A stretch of DNA of 58,603 bases from Clostridia bacterium. GTDB lineage: Bacteria > Bacillota > Clostridia > Oscillospirales > Acutalibacteraceae. The translations under genes were made by a program, and so were the position numbers. The first letter of the stretch is position 1; the number at the start of each line of letters is the position of its first letter. The DNA lies in NCBI GenBank assembly GCA_017537245.1, contig JAFYLD010000007.1, forward strand, positions 1 through 58,603. Reading direction: 5' to 3'. The notes under the pieces are model-generated. The model did not search any database. It was not told where the DNA came from and worked only from the letters and a program-made list of their open reading frames with translations. Positions 43,336 through 51,954 of the stretch are shown here, piece by piece.

Positions 43336-43364
43336 ATTATACAAAATGGTGTTATATTTGTCAA
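43336..43364 (-). promoter_or_regulatory. perfect consensus sigma-A promoter inside the invertible segment
   Basis: On the minus strand TTGACA (43359-43364), exactly 17 nt and TATAAT (43336-43341). Transcription would start near 43329, about 20 nt before the left repeat, and read out of the segment. There is no gene for it in this direction before the terminator. Confidence 0.9.
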
Positions 43365-43478
43365 TAAATTAATGGCGCTTTTTAAGGAAATAACTGATAT
43401 TTATAATATAAATGTCACATTTATGGTGATTTCGGTATTATTCTCCGTCAAAATCATAGTCATAGGAGGTTTCATTTA

Positions 43479-44591
43479 ATGTCAAGGAGAGGCGAAAATA
43501 TATATCATCGAAAGGATGGTCGTTGGGAAGGACGATACATTAAATACCGTTCTTTAAAAAACAAAACAGTTTATGGATATGTGTATGCAAGTTCATACAA
43601 TGAAGTTAAAGAAAAACTTATTAGTGCAAAAAACGCAGTAGATACAGTTGTTCAAACAAGCAATTATTTTCTTTTTAGTGAAATAACAACGCAATGGCTA
43701 AATAGAAAAAGAGCTACTGTAAAACAATCAACAATAACTCTTTACGAAAACAAAATATCAAATTATTTGCTCCCGTTCTTCGGGAAATATGTTATTGAGG
43801 AAATCACAACATTCATGTTGCAGAATTTTGTTGATGGATTATTGTGTGGACAGGATACTAACAAAAAGCTAGCAACGAAAACTATAGCAGATATTTTGAC
43901 CCTTTTTAAATCAATTCTCAATTTTGCAAAAGAAGCAGGTTGTGTTTTAAAATGCAATCTTTCTATTCTAAAATTAAAGTTTGAAACAAAAGAAATTAAA
44001 ATACTATCTCACGACGAGCAATCGTTAGTGAACAAAAAACTATTTTATTCTGTAGATTACACATCAATCGGGATTTTAATATCTTTGTATACGGGTGTTA
44101 GAATAGGCGAACTGTGTTCTTTAACAACAAATGATATAGATATGTCTTTGTCAAAATTAACGGTATGGAGAACTTTACAACGCATACAAGACAAAAGCGT
44201 GAGCAACCAAAAAACCGTTTTGAAATTTACTGAACCAAAATCGAAAAAATCAGTCAGAGAAATACCCTTGCCTAATTTTATTGTTGATAAATTAAAAGAG
44301 CTCGAATATACGGATGGAACCTTTTTGCTCTCCGGAACAACAAATCCAGTTGAGCCAAGGACTATGGAAAATAGATATAATCGTTTTATGGCGGATCTGG
44401 GTATTCAAGGAACAACTTTTCATACATTACGGCACACCTTTGCAACACGTTGTATTGAAGCAGAATTTGATGTAAAAACCTTAAGCGAAATTCTAGGTCA
44501 TGCAAGTGTTAATCTTACTTTGAACAGGTATGTACACTCTTCGTTTAGTTTAAAAACCGAAAATATGAAAAAGATCTCTTTCGAAATATAA
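43479..44591 (+). CDS. tyrosine recombinase (site-specific integrase/invertase)
   Basis: The 370-residue enzyme has an N-terminal AP2-like arm domain ('YHRKDGRWEGRYIKYR'), a SAM-like core-binding domain (about 65-165), and the catalytic domain with Arg in 'YTGVRIGELCSL', HxLRH in 'HTLRHTFATRC', and His/Tyr in 'LGHASVNLTLNRYVH'. All catalytic residues are present. AGGAGG precedes the ATG. It resembles Tn916-type integrases, but its position between 28-bp inverted repeats suggests that it inverts the segment that encodes it. It reads toward the accessory operon, so weak read-through is possible. Confidence 0.93.
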   Translation: MSRRGENIYHRKDGRWEGRYIKYRSLKNKTVYGYVYASSYNEVKEKLISAKNAVDTVVQTSNYFLFSEITTQWLNRKRATVKQSTITLYENKISNYLLPFFGKYVIEEITTFMLQNFVDGLLCGQDTNKKLATKTIADILTLFKSILNFAKEAGCVLKCNLSILKLKFETKEIKILSHDEQSLVNKKLFYSVDYTSIGILISLYTGVRIGELCSLTTNDIDMSLSKLTVWRTLQRIQDKSVSNQKTVLKFTEPKSKKSVREIPLPNFIVDKLKELEYTDGTFLLSGTTNPVEPRTMENRYNRFMADLGIQGTTFHTLRHTFATRCIEAEFDVKTLSEILGHASVNLTLNRYVHSSFSLKTENMKKISFEI

Positions 44592-44653
44592 TGCGCCGTC
44601 AAAATTTTAGTCAAAAGGATACAAATCGGCTCTATATCAATAAAAAACAGCCT

Positions 44654-44681
44654 TTTTCTTAAAGTTAAATACTTTGCGAAA
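44654..44681. repeat. right 28-bp inverted repeat of the invertible segment
   Basis: This is the exact reverse complement of 43282-43309. It ends 20 bases before the ATG of the XRE gene, and the sequence after it supplies GGAAGGAG as ribosome binding site. The promoter would therefore be joined to the operon by inversion. Confidence 0.93.
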
Positions 44682-44701
44682 ATTAAAGGAAGGAGTTAAC
44701 T

Positions 44702-45256
44702 ATGGAAAATAAAGAAAAATGGAAAATCACAGATGCTGAAAAACAAAGATTTATAAGAGCACTATCAAATGAGCTGTCGGCACTAAGGGCAAAAGCCGGC
44801 GTACCGCAAGATGAACTTGCTAGACTCATTGGTGTTTCAAGACAAACCTATGGAGCCATTGAACGTAAATCCAGAGAAATGTCTTGGAGCACATATTTAT
44901 CATTAATACTATTTTTTGATTACAACAAAGAAACTCATAATATGTTAAGACATTTATCCGCCTTCCCCTCAGAACTTATTGACAGATTTAACGACGGGAA
45001 ACATACAGCCGAGCTAAATATTGAAGAGATTTCTGGGATTGCAATTGACGATATAAATGATAAACTCGACGAACAAGCGCTTCACTCTATAAGAACGGTT
45101 GTAATGCTTGAATATGCTCGATGCAATAATTTGCCTGGCGATGCGGTTGTTAAATCATTTGACGGAAGAACATTTTCCAATGATGTATCAGCAAATGATA
45201 TTCAAATTAAAAGGTCACTAAAGAATTTACAAGGACAAGGTGCCACAACAAAATGA
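44702..45256 (+). CDS. XRE-family regulator, first gene of the accessory operon
   Basis: The 184-residue protein has an HTH domain at about 15-70 ('LSALRAKAGVPQDELARLIGVSRQTYGAIERK') followed by a helical region of unknown role. GGAAGGAG is spaced well before the ATG, immediately outside the right repeat. It overlaps the next gene by 4 bases. The pairing of an XRE protein with an ImmA/IrrE protease is typical of mobile elements, where the protease destroys the repressor on a signal. Its target promoter may be that of the switch. Confidence 0.9.
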   Translation: MENKEKWKITDAEKQRFIRALSNELSALRAKAGVPQDELARLIGVSRQTYGAIERKSREMSWSTYLSLILFFDYNKETHNMLRHLSAFPSELIDRFNDGKHTAELNIEEISGIAIDDINDKLDEQALHSIRTVVMLEYARCNNLPGDAVVKSFDGRTFSNDVSANDIQIKRSLKNLQGQGATTK

Positions 45257-45927
45257 ATACTTTGAGCAAAAAAAGAGCTTGTAAGTTTAAAAAAGAATTC
45301 AAACTTCATAAAGCAACGTATCAAAGCATTTGTGAAATTTTAAATAAGCAAGGGTATGAAATCGTATTATTTAACTCTATATATAATGTACCCGATGTTA
45401 GCAGTTTAATTACTGCATTAAACTTGACTGAGCTAATAAAAGAGAGAAAAGGTTTCACATATGCAGATGCAAATAATAGGATTGTATTTTTAAATGAAGA
45501 TTTATCCGAACAAGAAAAACTGATAGTTCTTTTACATGAAGAAGGCCATATATATTGCGGCCATTTAAACGAAAAAGCTTTAATCGGTCGTGACGTGATT
45601 CAAGAATATGAAGCAAATGAATTTGTGCACTATATATTTAATGAATCACCATGGCAAAAAATCAAAACAAGTATATCTTGTCATAAAAAAGCGTTTTCAA
45701 TTGTTTCTATATTATTGGTTGTGCTAATAGTAATCGGTGTTGCCGCTACTTTGGCTGCGAAAGAAAATTCGTATTATGGCGAATATTACATAACACAATC
45801 AGGCAACAAATATCACGAAAAAGAATGTATTTTTGTAAAAGATAAAAATACAACAAGTCGGCTAACTAAAGAACAATTTGAAAAAGGAGAATATGAACCC
45901 TGTGGAACATGTCTCCCCAATAATTAG
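45253..45927 (+). CDS. ImmA/IrrE-like metalloprotease with membrane anchor and C-terminal zinc module
   Basis: The 224-residue protein has the zinc-protease motif HExxH in 'LLHEEGHIYCGHL' near residue 95, with a later Glu ('EYEANEFVHYI') as third ligand. One membrane helix (about 151-170) leads to a short module 'YHEKECIFVK' ... 'PCGTC', a Cys/His arrangement also seen at the C-termini of thermonuclease-like and Ada-type proteins. It overlaps the XRE gene by 4 bases (ATGA). It probably cleaves that repressor; the membrane anchor could let it sense events at the envelope. Confidence 0.85.
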   Translation: MNTLSKKRACKFKKEFKLHKATYQSICEILNKQGYEIVLFNSIYNVPDVSSLITALNLTELIKERKGFTYADANNRIVFLNEDLSEQEKLIVLLHEEGHIYCGHLNEKALIGRDVIQEYEANEFVHYIFNESPWQKIKTSISCHKKAFSIVSILLVVLIVIGVAATLAAKENSYYGEYYITQSGNKYHEKECIFVKDKNTTSRLTKEQFEKGEYEPCGTCLPNN

Positions 45928-45950
45928 ATCCAAATAAGGAGAGTTTGAGG

Positions 45951-48491
45951 ATGGTAAAAAAATTAAGTTGTATGGTTCTTGCATTAATTTTAATTTTTTC
46001 TGTTTGTATAGTTAATGTAAGTGCTACAAGCAACACGGAAGGTAAAACTATTAAAAAAGTAGTTAGTATTGTTTATGATGATTCTGGCAGTATGAAAAAC
46101 AACAATGAAGACTGGGCATATGCTAGTTATTCACTACAGAATCTTATGGGGTTAATGAATTCACAGGATGAGTTAAGCGTTGTAAAAATGTCGAATCCAA
46201 CTCAAACAGTGGGTTTTGATTTATCAACAAATGCTTCTAGATCCGAAGGCATTAAAACAGTTGAAGGCTGGGGCGCACGTGGTGGAACTCCATTTACAGC
46301 AGTGCAGACAGCTGTCGATTGGCTAAAATCAAAAAAATCCGGATATGCCGATTCACAATCCGTTGAATTTTGGTTAGTTATTATAACGGACGGAAGTTTT
46401 GAGAATGGATACCCCTCTAATATGACAAATTATCTCAACGAACTAAAAGGTTCTATGGGAAATAGCAAATTTGAAGGTATCTTCGTGGCAATTGGCAACA
46501 GTGTTCCCGCCTCAGTGAAAAAGGATTGGACGAGCGTAACCGGTAATCATTTAATAACAGCTAAAAATAGTAACGACATTGTTAACGCCATGTCTGAGGT
46601 ATCCGGTTTAATCATTGGCCAAGGCGGAAAAAGCACAGATGTTAATGTGACCACAACTGCTGATGGCAAAGGTATAACGTTTACTTCCTCTTTCCCGTTA
46701 AAAAAATTCATCGTATATGAGCAAAATCAAAATGTTGGAATTGCCTCAATTAGTGTCAATGGCACCAAAGTTAAAACAACTGCAGATTTTGCAGCCAAAA
46801 AACCAGGCAAAGGCACACTAACATCGAGAACGATCCATTGCGAAAGTGAAGGAACGGATTATATACCCGCAGGTCAAATTACAGTAAATTTTGATTCTAA
46901 AATCAATACAGCAACAAATAACTTTAAAATCCTAACAGATTCTGCTGTTAATGTTGATTTCAAAGTTTTAGATAAGGCTGGAAATGAAATTAAAGATTTG
47001 GATAAAGCCTCTTTGGTAGAAGGCGATTTAGTTGAATTTGCAGCTACGGTAACAAGTAGCATTGACAAAAGTCCTATAAATCTTAAAAACTGGGCTACTG
47101 AAGTATCCGCACAACTTGTTGTAAATGACCAAAGTATCACTATGGAATACAACCTAAGTGATAATACTTTCTATGGTTCGTTCAAAATTCAATCTGGCAG
47201 TAATTTGGCTTACTCAATTATTACATTGCCTGGATATTTCAGAGCTAAATCGGATGTGGTAAATCTTTATCCTATTGAAGTAATAGATAACACATCCGCC
47301 ACCGTTTCCAATAGCACTTTAAATGTTCCGTACAAATATTGTGAAGACTTTGAGGAAATTGGTGCATTTACATATACGGTCTCGGGCGGCTCTATAAACG
47401 GTATTTGCAATTTTGAATTTAAGAATATGCCCAAAGGTATAACAGTTAGTGTTAATGGCATATTTGCCGATGACGATGGTAAACTGTCAGTAAAAATTCG
47501 CAACGACGCACCTGCCGATGTGAAATTTTATCGTAATAAAGACTATAAAGAAACCGAAAAATCAACAATCGCAATCAATGTAACAAGTAACCAATATGTA
47601 TTGCATTGGCAAAAAGATTCCATAACAGAGATTGTAATTAATCCTGTTAAAAGAAAAATAACATTAGAAACTGTTAAAACAAACGGTTCAGAAGAACTTA
47701 AATTAAATGATTTTGATGGAAAAGCAATATATGTGATTTCGGTGTTAGGTAATGGTGAATACCTTTCTAAAGAAGAATTGGAAACTCTAAAACTTGATAC
47801 AAGTAAGTTGGGTGGCATTAAATTAAAAACAGAAGTTATTGAATATAACGGCAAATATGCTCTTCAGATTACCTGCAACAAAACCGCACCTGCTTTATTT
47901 GTTAAAACCGGTGATATTGATTCTGAAATAACAGTTACCACGTTGTATGGAGAAAAATCGGAATCTGAAAAAATTTCATTCTACATAAAAGATAGCATTA
48001 CAAAATATCTTCTCCCATTATTATTAATAATTCTGATCGTTCTTTTGATTGGATATTTGCCGGGAATTAAAAAGCGAATTCCTAATAAAAAATATCATAT
48101 TCAAGCAAACGGCGAAGCAGAGGCTATCTATGTAAAACCCGCAACAAGATTTTTACCATATGTTGCAGAAAAAGGTTCCGGTAGTGACTTATCATTGATT
48201 GCAACGTCAAACAAGAATAGGGTTTCTGTAGTACTTGATCTTTATGACGAGCAAAAGGCTTTACTTGATGGAGAACTACAGGAAAGCAAATCTAAAATAG
48301 ATTTGGCAATTGGTAGCGAATTGAAAATTTCTGAACCAAACAGAGAAACTGTTTATTTATATTGTGATTCACGTAATGATGATACATTCAGTGATGACTT
48401 TGGCGGTCTGGATGACACAGATGATTTGTTTGGTGATGATATGGCGACAGCTTCTGTTAGCGATAATGCTGACGATGATTTTTTCAGTTAA
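45951..48491 (+). CDS. secreted, membrane-anchored VWA domain protein
   Basis: The 846-residue protein has a signal peptide (about 1-24) and a VWA domain with a complete metal-ion-dependent adhesion site: DxSxS at 43-47 ('DDSGS'), the Thr in 'GGTPFTA' near 110, and Asp in 'IITDGS' near 145. Several beta-rich, Ig-like stretches (about 225-680) precede one membrane helix (about 684-706). The cytosolic part of 140 residues ends in an acidic tail rich in Asp and Phe. The ATG at 45951 has AAGGAG upstream. The layout suggests that it binds a ligand outside and transmits it to the tubulin-like partner inside. Confidence 0.88.
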   Translation: MVKKLSCMVLALILIFSVCIVNVSATSNTEGKTIKKVVSIVYDDSGSMKNNNEDWAYASYSLQNLMGLMNSQDELSVVKMSNPTQTVGFDLSTNASRSEGIKTVEGWGARGGTPFTAVQTAVDWLKSKKSGYADSQSVEFWLVIITDGSFENGYPSNMTNYLNELKGSMGNSKFEGIFVAIGNSVPASVKKDWTSVTGNHLITAKNSNDIVNAMSEVSGLIIGQGGKSTDVNVTTTADGKGITFTSSFPLKKFIVYEQNQNVGIASISVNGTKVKTTADFAAKKPGKGTLTSRTIHCESEGTDYIPAGQITVNFDSKINTATNNFKILTDSAVNVDFKVLDKAGNEIKDLDKASLVEGDLVEFAATVTSSIDKSPINLKNWATEVSAQLVVNDQSITMEYNLSDNTFYGSFKIQSGSNLAYSIITLPGYFRAKSDVVNLYPIEVIDNTSATVSNSTLNVPYKYCEDFEEIGAFTYTVSGGSINGICNFEFKNMPKGITVSVNGIFADDDGKLSVKIRNDAPADVKFYRNKDYKETEKSTIAINVTSNQYVLHWQKDSITEIVINPVKRKITLETVKTNGSEELKLNDFDGKAIYVISVLGNGEYLSKEELETLKLDTSKLGGIKLKTEVIEYNGKYALQITCNKTAPALFVKTGDIDSEITVTTLYGEKSESEKISFYIKDSITKYLLPLLLIILIVLLIGYLPGIKKRIPNKKYHIQANGEAEAIYVKPATRFLPYVAEKGSGSDLSLIATSNKNRVSVVLDLYDEQKALLDGELQESKSKIDLAIGSELKISEPNRETVYLYCDSRNDDTFSDDFGGLDDTDDLFGDDMATASVSDNADDDFFS

Positions 48492-48506
48492 AAGGAGTTA
48501 ATGAAA

Positions 48507-51500
48507 ATGAATGAAGGTTATAAAAATGTTCCTGCCCTTTTAATCGGCTTGGGCGGTATTGGTTCAGAAATTGTAGACAGTGTTTACGGTAGACTAAAAG
48601 AAACTGGCATGGCCGAGAATGTTGAGGCTCTTGTGTTTGATACAGATATCAACTCACAAAGAAATCTCACTAACATTAGTGGCGAATGCAAAATCCAAAC
48701 CAGTACAGATAAAACAGTAAAATATGCATTAGAGAACGATCCGACGGCAAAAGATTGGTTCCCCGTTCATCCTTTGGTTGAAAAAATGCAAATGCTTAAC
48801 GGTGCTGGTCAAATTCGTGCCGTTTCTCGTCTCGCACTGCGCTCTGCAATGAAAGCAGGAAAACTCAATTCAGTTTCTGCAGTTAAGGAGCGCTTATTCA
48901 AACTTGGCAGTGGCACAAGTGAAAAAGGCCTTAGAGTAATGATCGTTTCCTCTATGATGGGCGGTACTGGCTCAGGTATGTTCTTGCAAATTCCTCTTTA
49001 CATTAGAGAAATTTTTGAAAGTCAGTTTAATACTGATAAAATCGAGATTCAAGGTACATTTATTTTACCTGATGTACTTAAGGGCTCTATTACCCCTGAA
49101 CAAACCGAAAATGTTTATGCTAACGCATATGCATCGATGAAAGAGCTTAACGCTATGATCATGTCACTTGGCGGAGATGGTTCAAGCATTAACTTGGAAT
49201 ACAAGCCAAATCAGTTAAACTCTGAAGGTATGCGTGATATAGCACTCAAAGATTGGCCTTATGATTATTGCTATTTCTACGATAAAGAGGATACTAAGGG
49301 CCGTGTATTAAGTGGATTTAAAGATTATATCAACATGATTGAAAACAATCTTTATTTGCAAGTATTCGGACCCATTTCCGATAGAATGTATTCTAACTTC
49401 ATCAATGAGATGAGAGGAACTATTCGTAAGAATGGTAGAAACATTTATGGTGGTATCGGTGTTGGAGAGTTAAGCTATCCTTATGATGATATCGTTGATT
49501 ACTGTGTGTATAAGGTTCTTGCGAGTAGCCTTGATAATCAATTGCTTAAAATTGATCAAATTTATCGCGCTGAAATGGATAAGTATAATCGTAACATCCA
49601 GAACGGTATTGACGATCAAATGCCCGACCGTGAAAACGTATATATTACTAACTTCGAATCGTTAGCTACAACTGACAATTTCTTCAGTCAAATCAAACGC
49701 TCGCTAACCGAGTATGATGACAACGATAACGAAGTAAGTGACAATATTAAAAAATTACAAGCAGCCATTGACGAGGAAATTCTTTCGATTTATAACAATG
49801 ACGAAGAATTCAAGGCACAGGTTGGTGCTTGTTACATTAAGCCTGGTTCTTTCTCCAATTTGCCTGCAAAAAAACTTAGAAGTGTTGTATCGAATTGCGA
49901 AAGCCGTTTCCGTCAATTCCGCATCACTGTTGAAGGCAAGGCACAAAACAAAGCAGAATCAAAAGCAAATGCCGATTGGGGCGTATACTCCGAAAATGAC
50001 AAGAGCATTCTTAACGAATTCCTCCGCAACAAAGAAACATATGTCAACTCTGTTGGTATTCGTTACATGCTTTATAAAACCCACAAAAATCTAAAACAAG
50101 CTAAAATTGATTTAGATAACAAACTTGCTGATACAGTTAACAAGCTCAGACGCGGTGAAGAAAAACCTTTTACTTCTCAAAGCGGTGCAGGTGTAGATGC
50201 TGTTAAGAAAGCAGAAGAAGTTGTTAAGAGCAAGGGCTTGTTCAGCAAGAATTTGAAGAACTTTAAAGAGGATTATGCACGTAAAGCTGCAGGTCACTTT
50301 AAGCTCTTAGAAGCATATTGCAAAGATAGCCTCAAATCAGCATATTATGAGCGTTCTATTAAATTATTAGAAGTTTTGATTAGTGAATACGAAAATATGT
50401 TTAGTCGTCTTGCTGATCAGAAATATGAAGTAGAAAAGCACATTAAGAGCCTCCTTATAAAGCATGATGATACTAAGGGTACAACCAATCTTTATGTATT
50501 GGCTAATCAAAAGTATAAAGAACAAATTTGGCGTACAATCCCTGACGATGTTAAAACAAGTATCCTTTCCGGTACTCTTTCTGAAGAAATGCACGGTGCT
50601 CTTTTCAGTGGTTTCCAAAAGAAAGTTAATAACTCTATCGGCCAAGTGGTGAGCTACGATAAACTCTTCCATGACCTTATTGTGAAAAGCTGCCGTGAAC
50701 GCTTACTTGCTAATAGCAGTGTTCGTGAAGAACTTGATATCAATATTATGCAGGCTCTTGAAAGAGAAGCTGATTTCAGTGGTCAGTCTATGTCTAAGCA
50801 AGATTATATTAAGTCTCGTCTTAATACACTTGCCGACTCGGTTTGTCCTTGGACTCCAAAATCAGAAGACTCTAGCGATTTCAACCTTTGGGGTATTAGT
50901 AGCGATTGCAGAACCGCAACCGAATCGCCAGATGAAAAGAGTTCGCTTGAAAAACTTATTGATGATGCATCCGCAGGAAAACTTTCTGCGAACAACGTTG
51001 TAAGTCATAATGTATTGTCAAAGAATAGTATTCTCTTTGTTACCGCCAGATATGGACTCATGGTAAGTGATTTTGTGAAGTTCGCTGCTGGTAAAAACAG
51101 CACTCCTGACGGCGAATACTATGTTGCTTACAAAAATGTTGTAGAGCGTATTCCTAAAGATGGCCAAACCAACACATTTGCCGATACCTCTATTACACCT
51201 CATATTGATAAGAGATGGCATCTTACCTTGCGCGATATTAACGATGCAGTGTATTTGAAGAATATGAATGATGTTGCAAAAGCATTTGTAATTGGTATTG
51301 CCAATAAAAACTTTGTTGTTAAACAGTCTGATTCTTCTTTAAACGTAACACAATTCGTATCAATATTCGACGGAATGCCCACAGCAATCAGTTATCAAGG
51401 CAGTCCTGTTGACGGCAAAATCAAGAACCTGTACAAAGCTTTATCAGGTAACCCAGACTTAGTAAGAAATGTTATGGAAGAATTTGAAAAGTATTGTGAA

Positions 51501-51890
51501 AATGCTCAGAGAAATTCTAACCGTGATATCAGCGTAGTAGAAACCGAATTGATTAAAAAACTTAACGATGTTAAGGTTTTAGGTTACGACGAAGGTAAAA
51601 ACATTGTTGACGTATTTATCAATTTCGAACGTGAATCTACTAAAGCCGAAAAAGATGATAAGAATTATGAAGATAAGTATCGTCTTTTCTACAATGCTCT
51701 TTATGAAGTTATTGAAGATGCGGTGAAACCATATTGCTTCGGCCAAGGAGACTTGGATCTAAAACTCAATTGCAATAAGGTTCTTAATAGTCTTATCCAA
51801 TCATCATATTGGGAAGAAAAATTGAGCAAGGATGATATGGTTTACGCTAGATCTCTTGGTCAGCTTAAAAACAAAGTTGAAAATATGTAA
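48507..51890 (+). CDS. tubulin-like GTPase, long form (Tubulin_2 type)
   Basis: The 1127-residue protein begins with 'PALLIGLGGIGSEIVDSVYGRL', matching the first loop of the tubulin/FtsZ GTP site, and carries the tubulin signature 'GGTGSGMF' near residue 152. 'DTDIN' near 47 is the second loop region. This N-terminal GTPase of about 350-400 residues is followed by about 700 residues of mainly helical sequence with coiled-coil stretches, far longer than FtsZ or TubZ. No membrane segment is seen. I prefer the ATG at 48507 (9 bases from AAGGAG) to 48501. It may form filaments; its function is undescribed to my knowledge. Confidence 0.85.
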   Translation: MNEGYKNVPALLIGLGGIGSEIVDSVYGRLKETGMAENVEALVFDTDINSQRNLTNISGECKIQTSTDKTVKYALENDPTAKDWFPVHPLVEKMQMLNGAGQIRAVSRLALRSAMKAGKLNSVSAVKERLFKLGSGTSEKGLRVMIVSSMMGGTGSGMFLQIPLYIREIFESQFNTDKIEIQGTFILPDVLKGSITPEQTENVYANAYASMKELNAMIMSLGGDGSSINLEYKPNQLNSEGMRDIALKDWPYDYCYFYDKEDTKGRVLSGFKDYINMIENNLYLQVFGPISDRMYSNFINEMRGTIRKNGRNIYGGIGVGELSYPYDDIVDYCVYKVLASSLDNQLLKIDQIYRAEMDKYNRNIQNGIDDQMPDRENVYITNFESLATTDNFFSQIKRSLTEYDDNDNEVSDNIKKLQAAIDEEILSIYNNDEEFKAQVGACYIKPGSFSNLPAKKLRSVVSNCESRFRQFRITVEGKAQNKAESKANADWGVYSENDKSILNEFLRNKETYVNSVGIRYMLYKTHKNLKQAKIDLDNKLADTVNKLRRGEEKPFTSQSGAGVDAVKKAEEVVKSKGLFSKNLKNFKEDYARKAAGHFKLLEAYCKDSLKSAYYERSIKLLEVLISEYENMFSRLADQKYEVEKHIKSLLIKHDDTKGTTNLYVLANQKYKEQIWRTIPDDVKTSILSGTLSEEMHGALFSGFQKKVNNSIGQVVSYDKLFHDLIVKSCRERLLANSSVREELDINIMQALEREADFSGQSMSKQDYIKSRLNTLADSVCPWTPKSEDSSDFNLWGISSDCRTATESPDEKSSLEKLIDDASAGKLSANNVVSHNVLSKNSILFVTARYGLMVSDFVKFAAGKNSTPDGEYYVAYKNVVERIPKDGQTNTFADTSITPHIDKRWHLTLRDINDAVYLKNMNDVAKAFVIGIANKNFVVKQSDSSLNVTQFVSIFDGMPTAISYQGSPVDGKIKNLYKALSGNPDLVRNVMEEFEKYCENAQRNSNRDISVVETELIKKLNDVKVLGYDEGKNIVDVFINFERESTKAEKDDKNYEDKYRLFYNALYEVIEDAVKPYCFGQGDLDLKLNCNKVLNSLIQSSYWEEKLSKDDMVYARSLGQLKNKVENM

Positions 51891-51909
51891 CAGTTAATAG
51901 AAGAAACCA

Positions 51910-51939
51910 GAGGCTGTCCCGATATCAAGGGACAGCCTC
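51910..51939 (+). other. intercistronic stem-loop before the coiled-coil gene
   Basis: GAGGCTGTCCC (51910-51920) pairs perfectly with GGGACAGCCTC (51929-51939) around 8 nt. It has no T-run and stands directly ahead of GGGAGG, the ribosome binding site of the next gene. It is probably an mRNA stability or processing element, or it tunes translation. Confidence 0.7.
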
Positions 51940-51954
51940 CTGGGAGGTAAAAAA

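Larger units (their letters stand above)
43282..44681. other. invertible DNA segment (phase switch) carrying its own recombinase and an outward promoter
   Basis: A 1.4-kb segment is bounded by perfect 28-bp inverted repeats and contains a tyrosine recombinase gene and a consensus promoter. Nothing else of note lies in its 5' part apart from a weak TATAAT-like element (43402-43407) for the recombinase. In the sequenced orientation the strong promoter points left into a terminator. After inversion it would point right, with the repeat followed at once by the ribosome binding site of the accessory operon. The arrangement resembles Hin- or RecV-type switches but with recombinase and promoter on one segment. 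I infer that the sequence shows the OFF state. Confidence 0.85.

Noticed and set aside
44605-44665. Terminator between recombinase and accessory operon
   Set aside because: GGCT...AGCC forms only a 4-bp stem with a very long loop before the T-run; it is too weak to call.
43282-44681. Reading the segment as an insertion sequence with terminal inverted repeats
   Set aside because: The only gene is a tyrosine recombinase, which does not use transposase-type terminal repeats. The repeats have an internal dyad typical of crossover sites, no target duplication flanks them, and an outward promoter lies inside.
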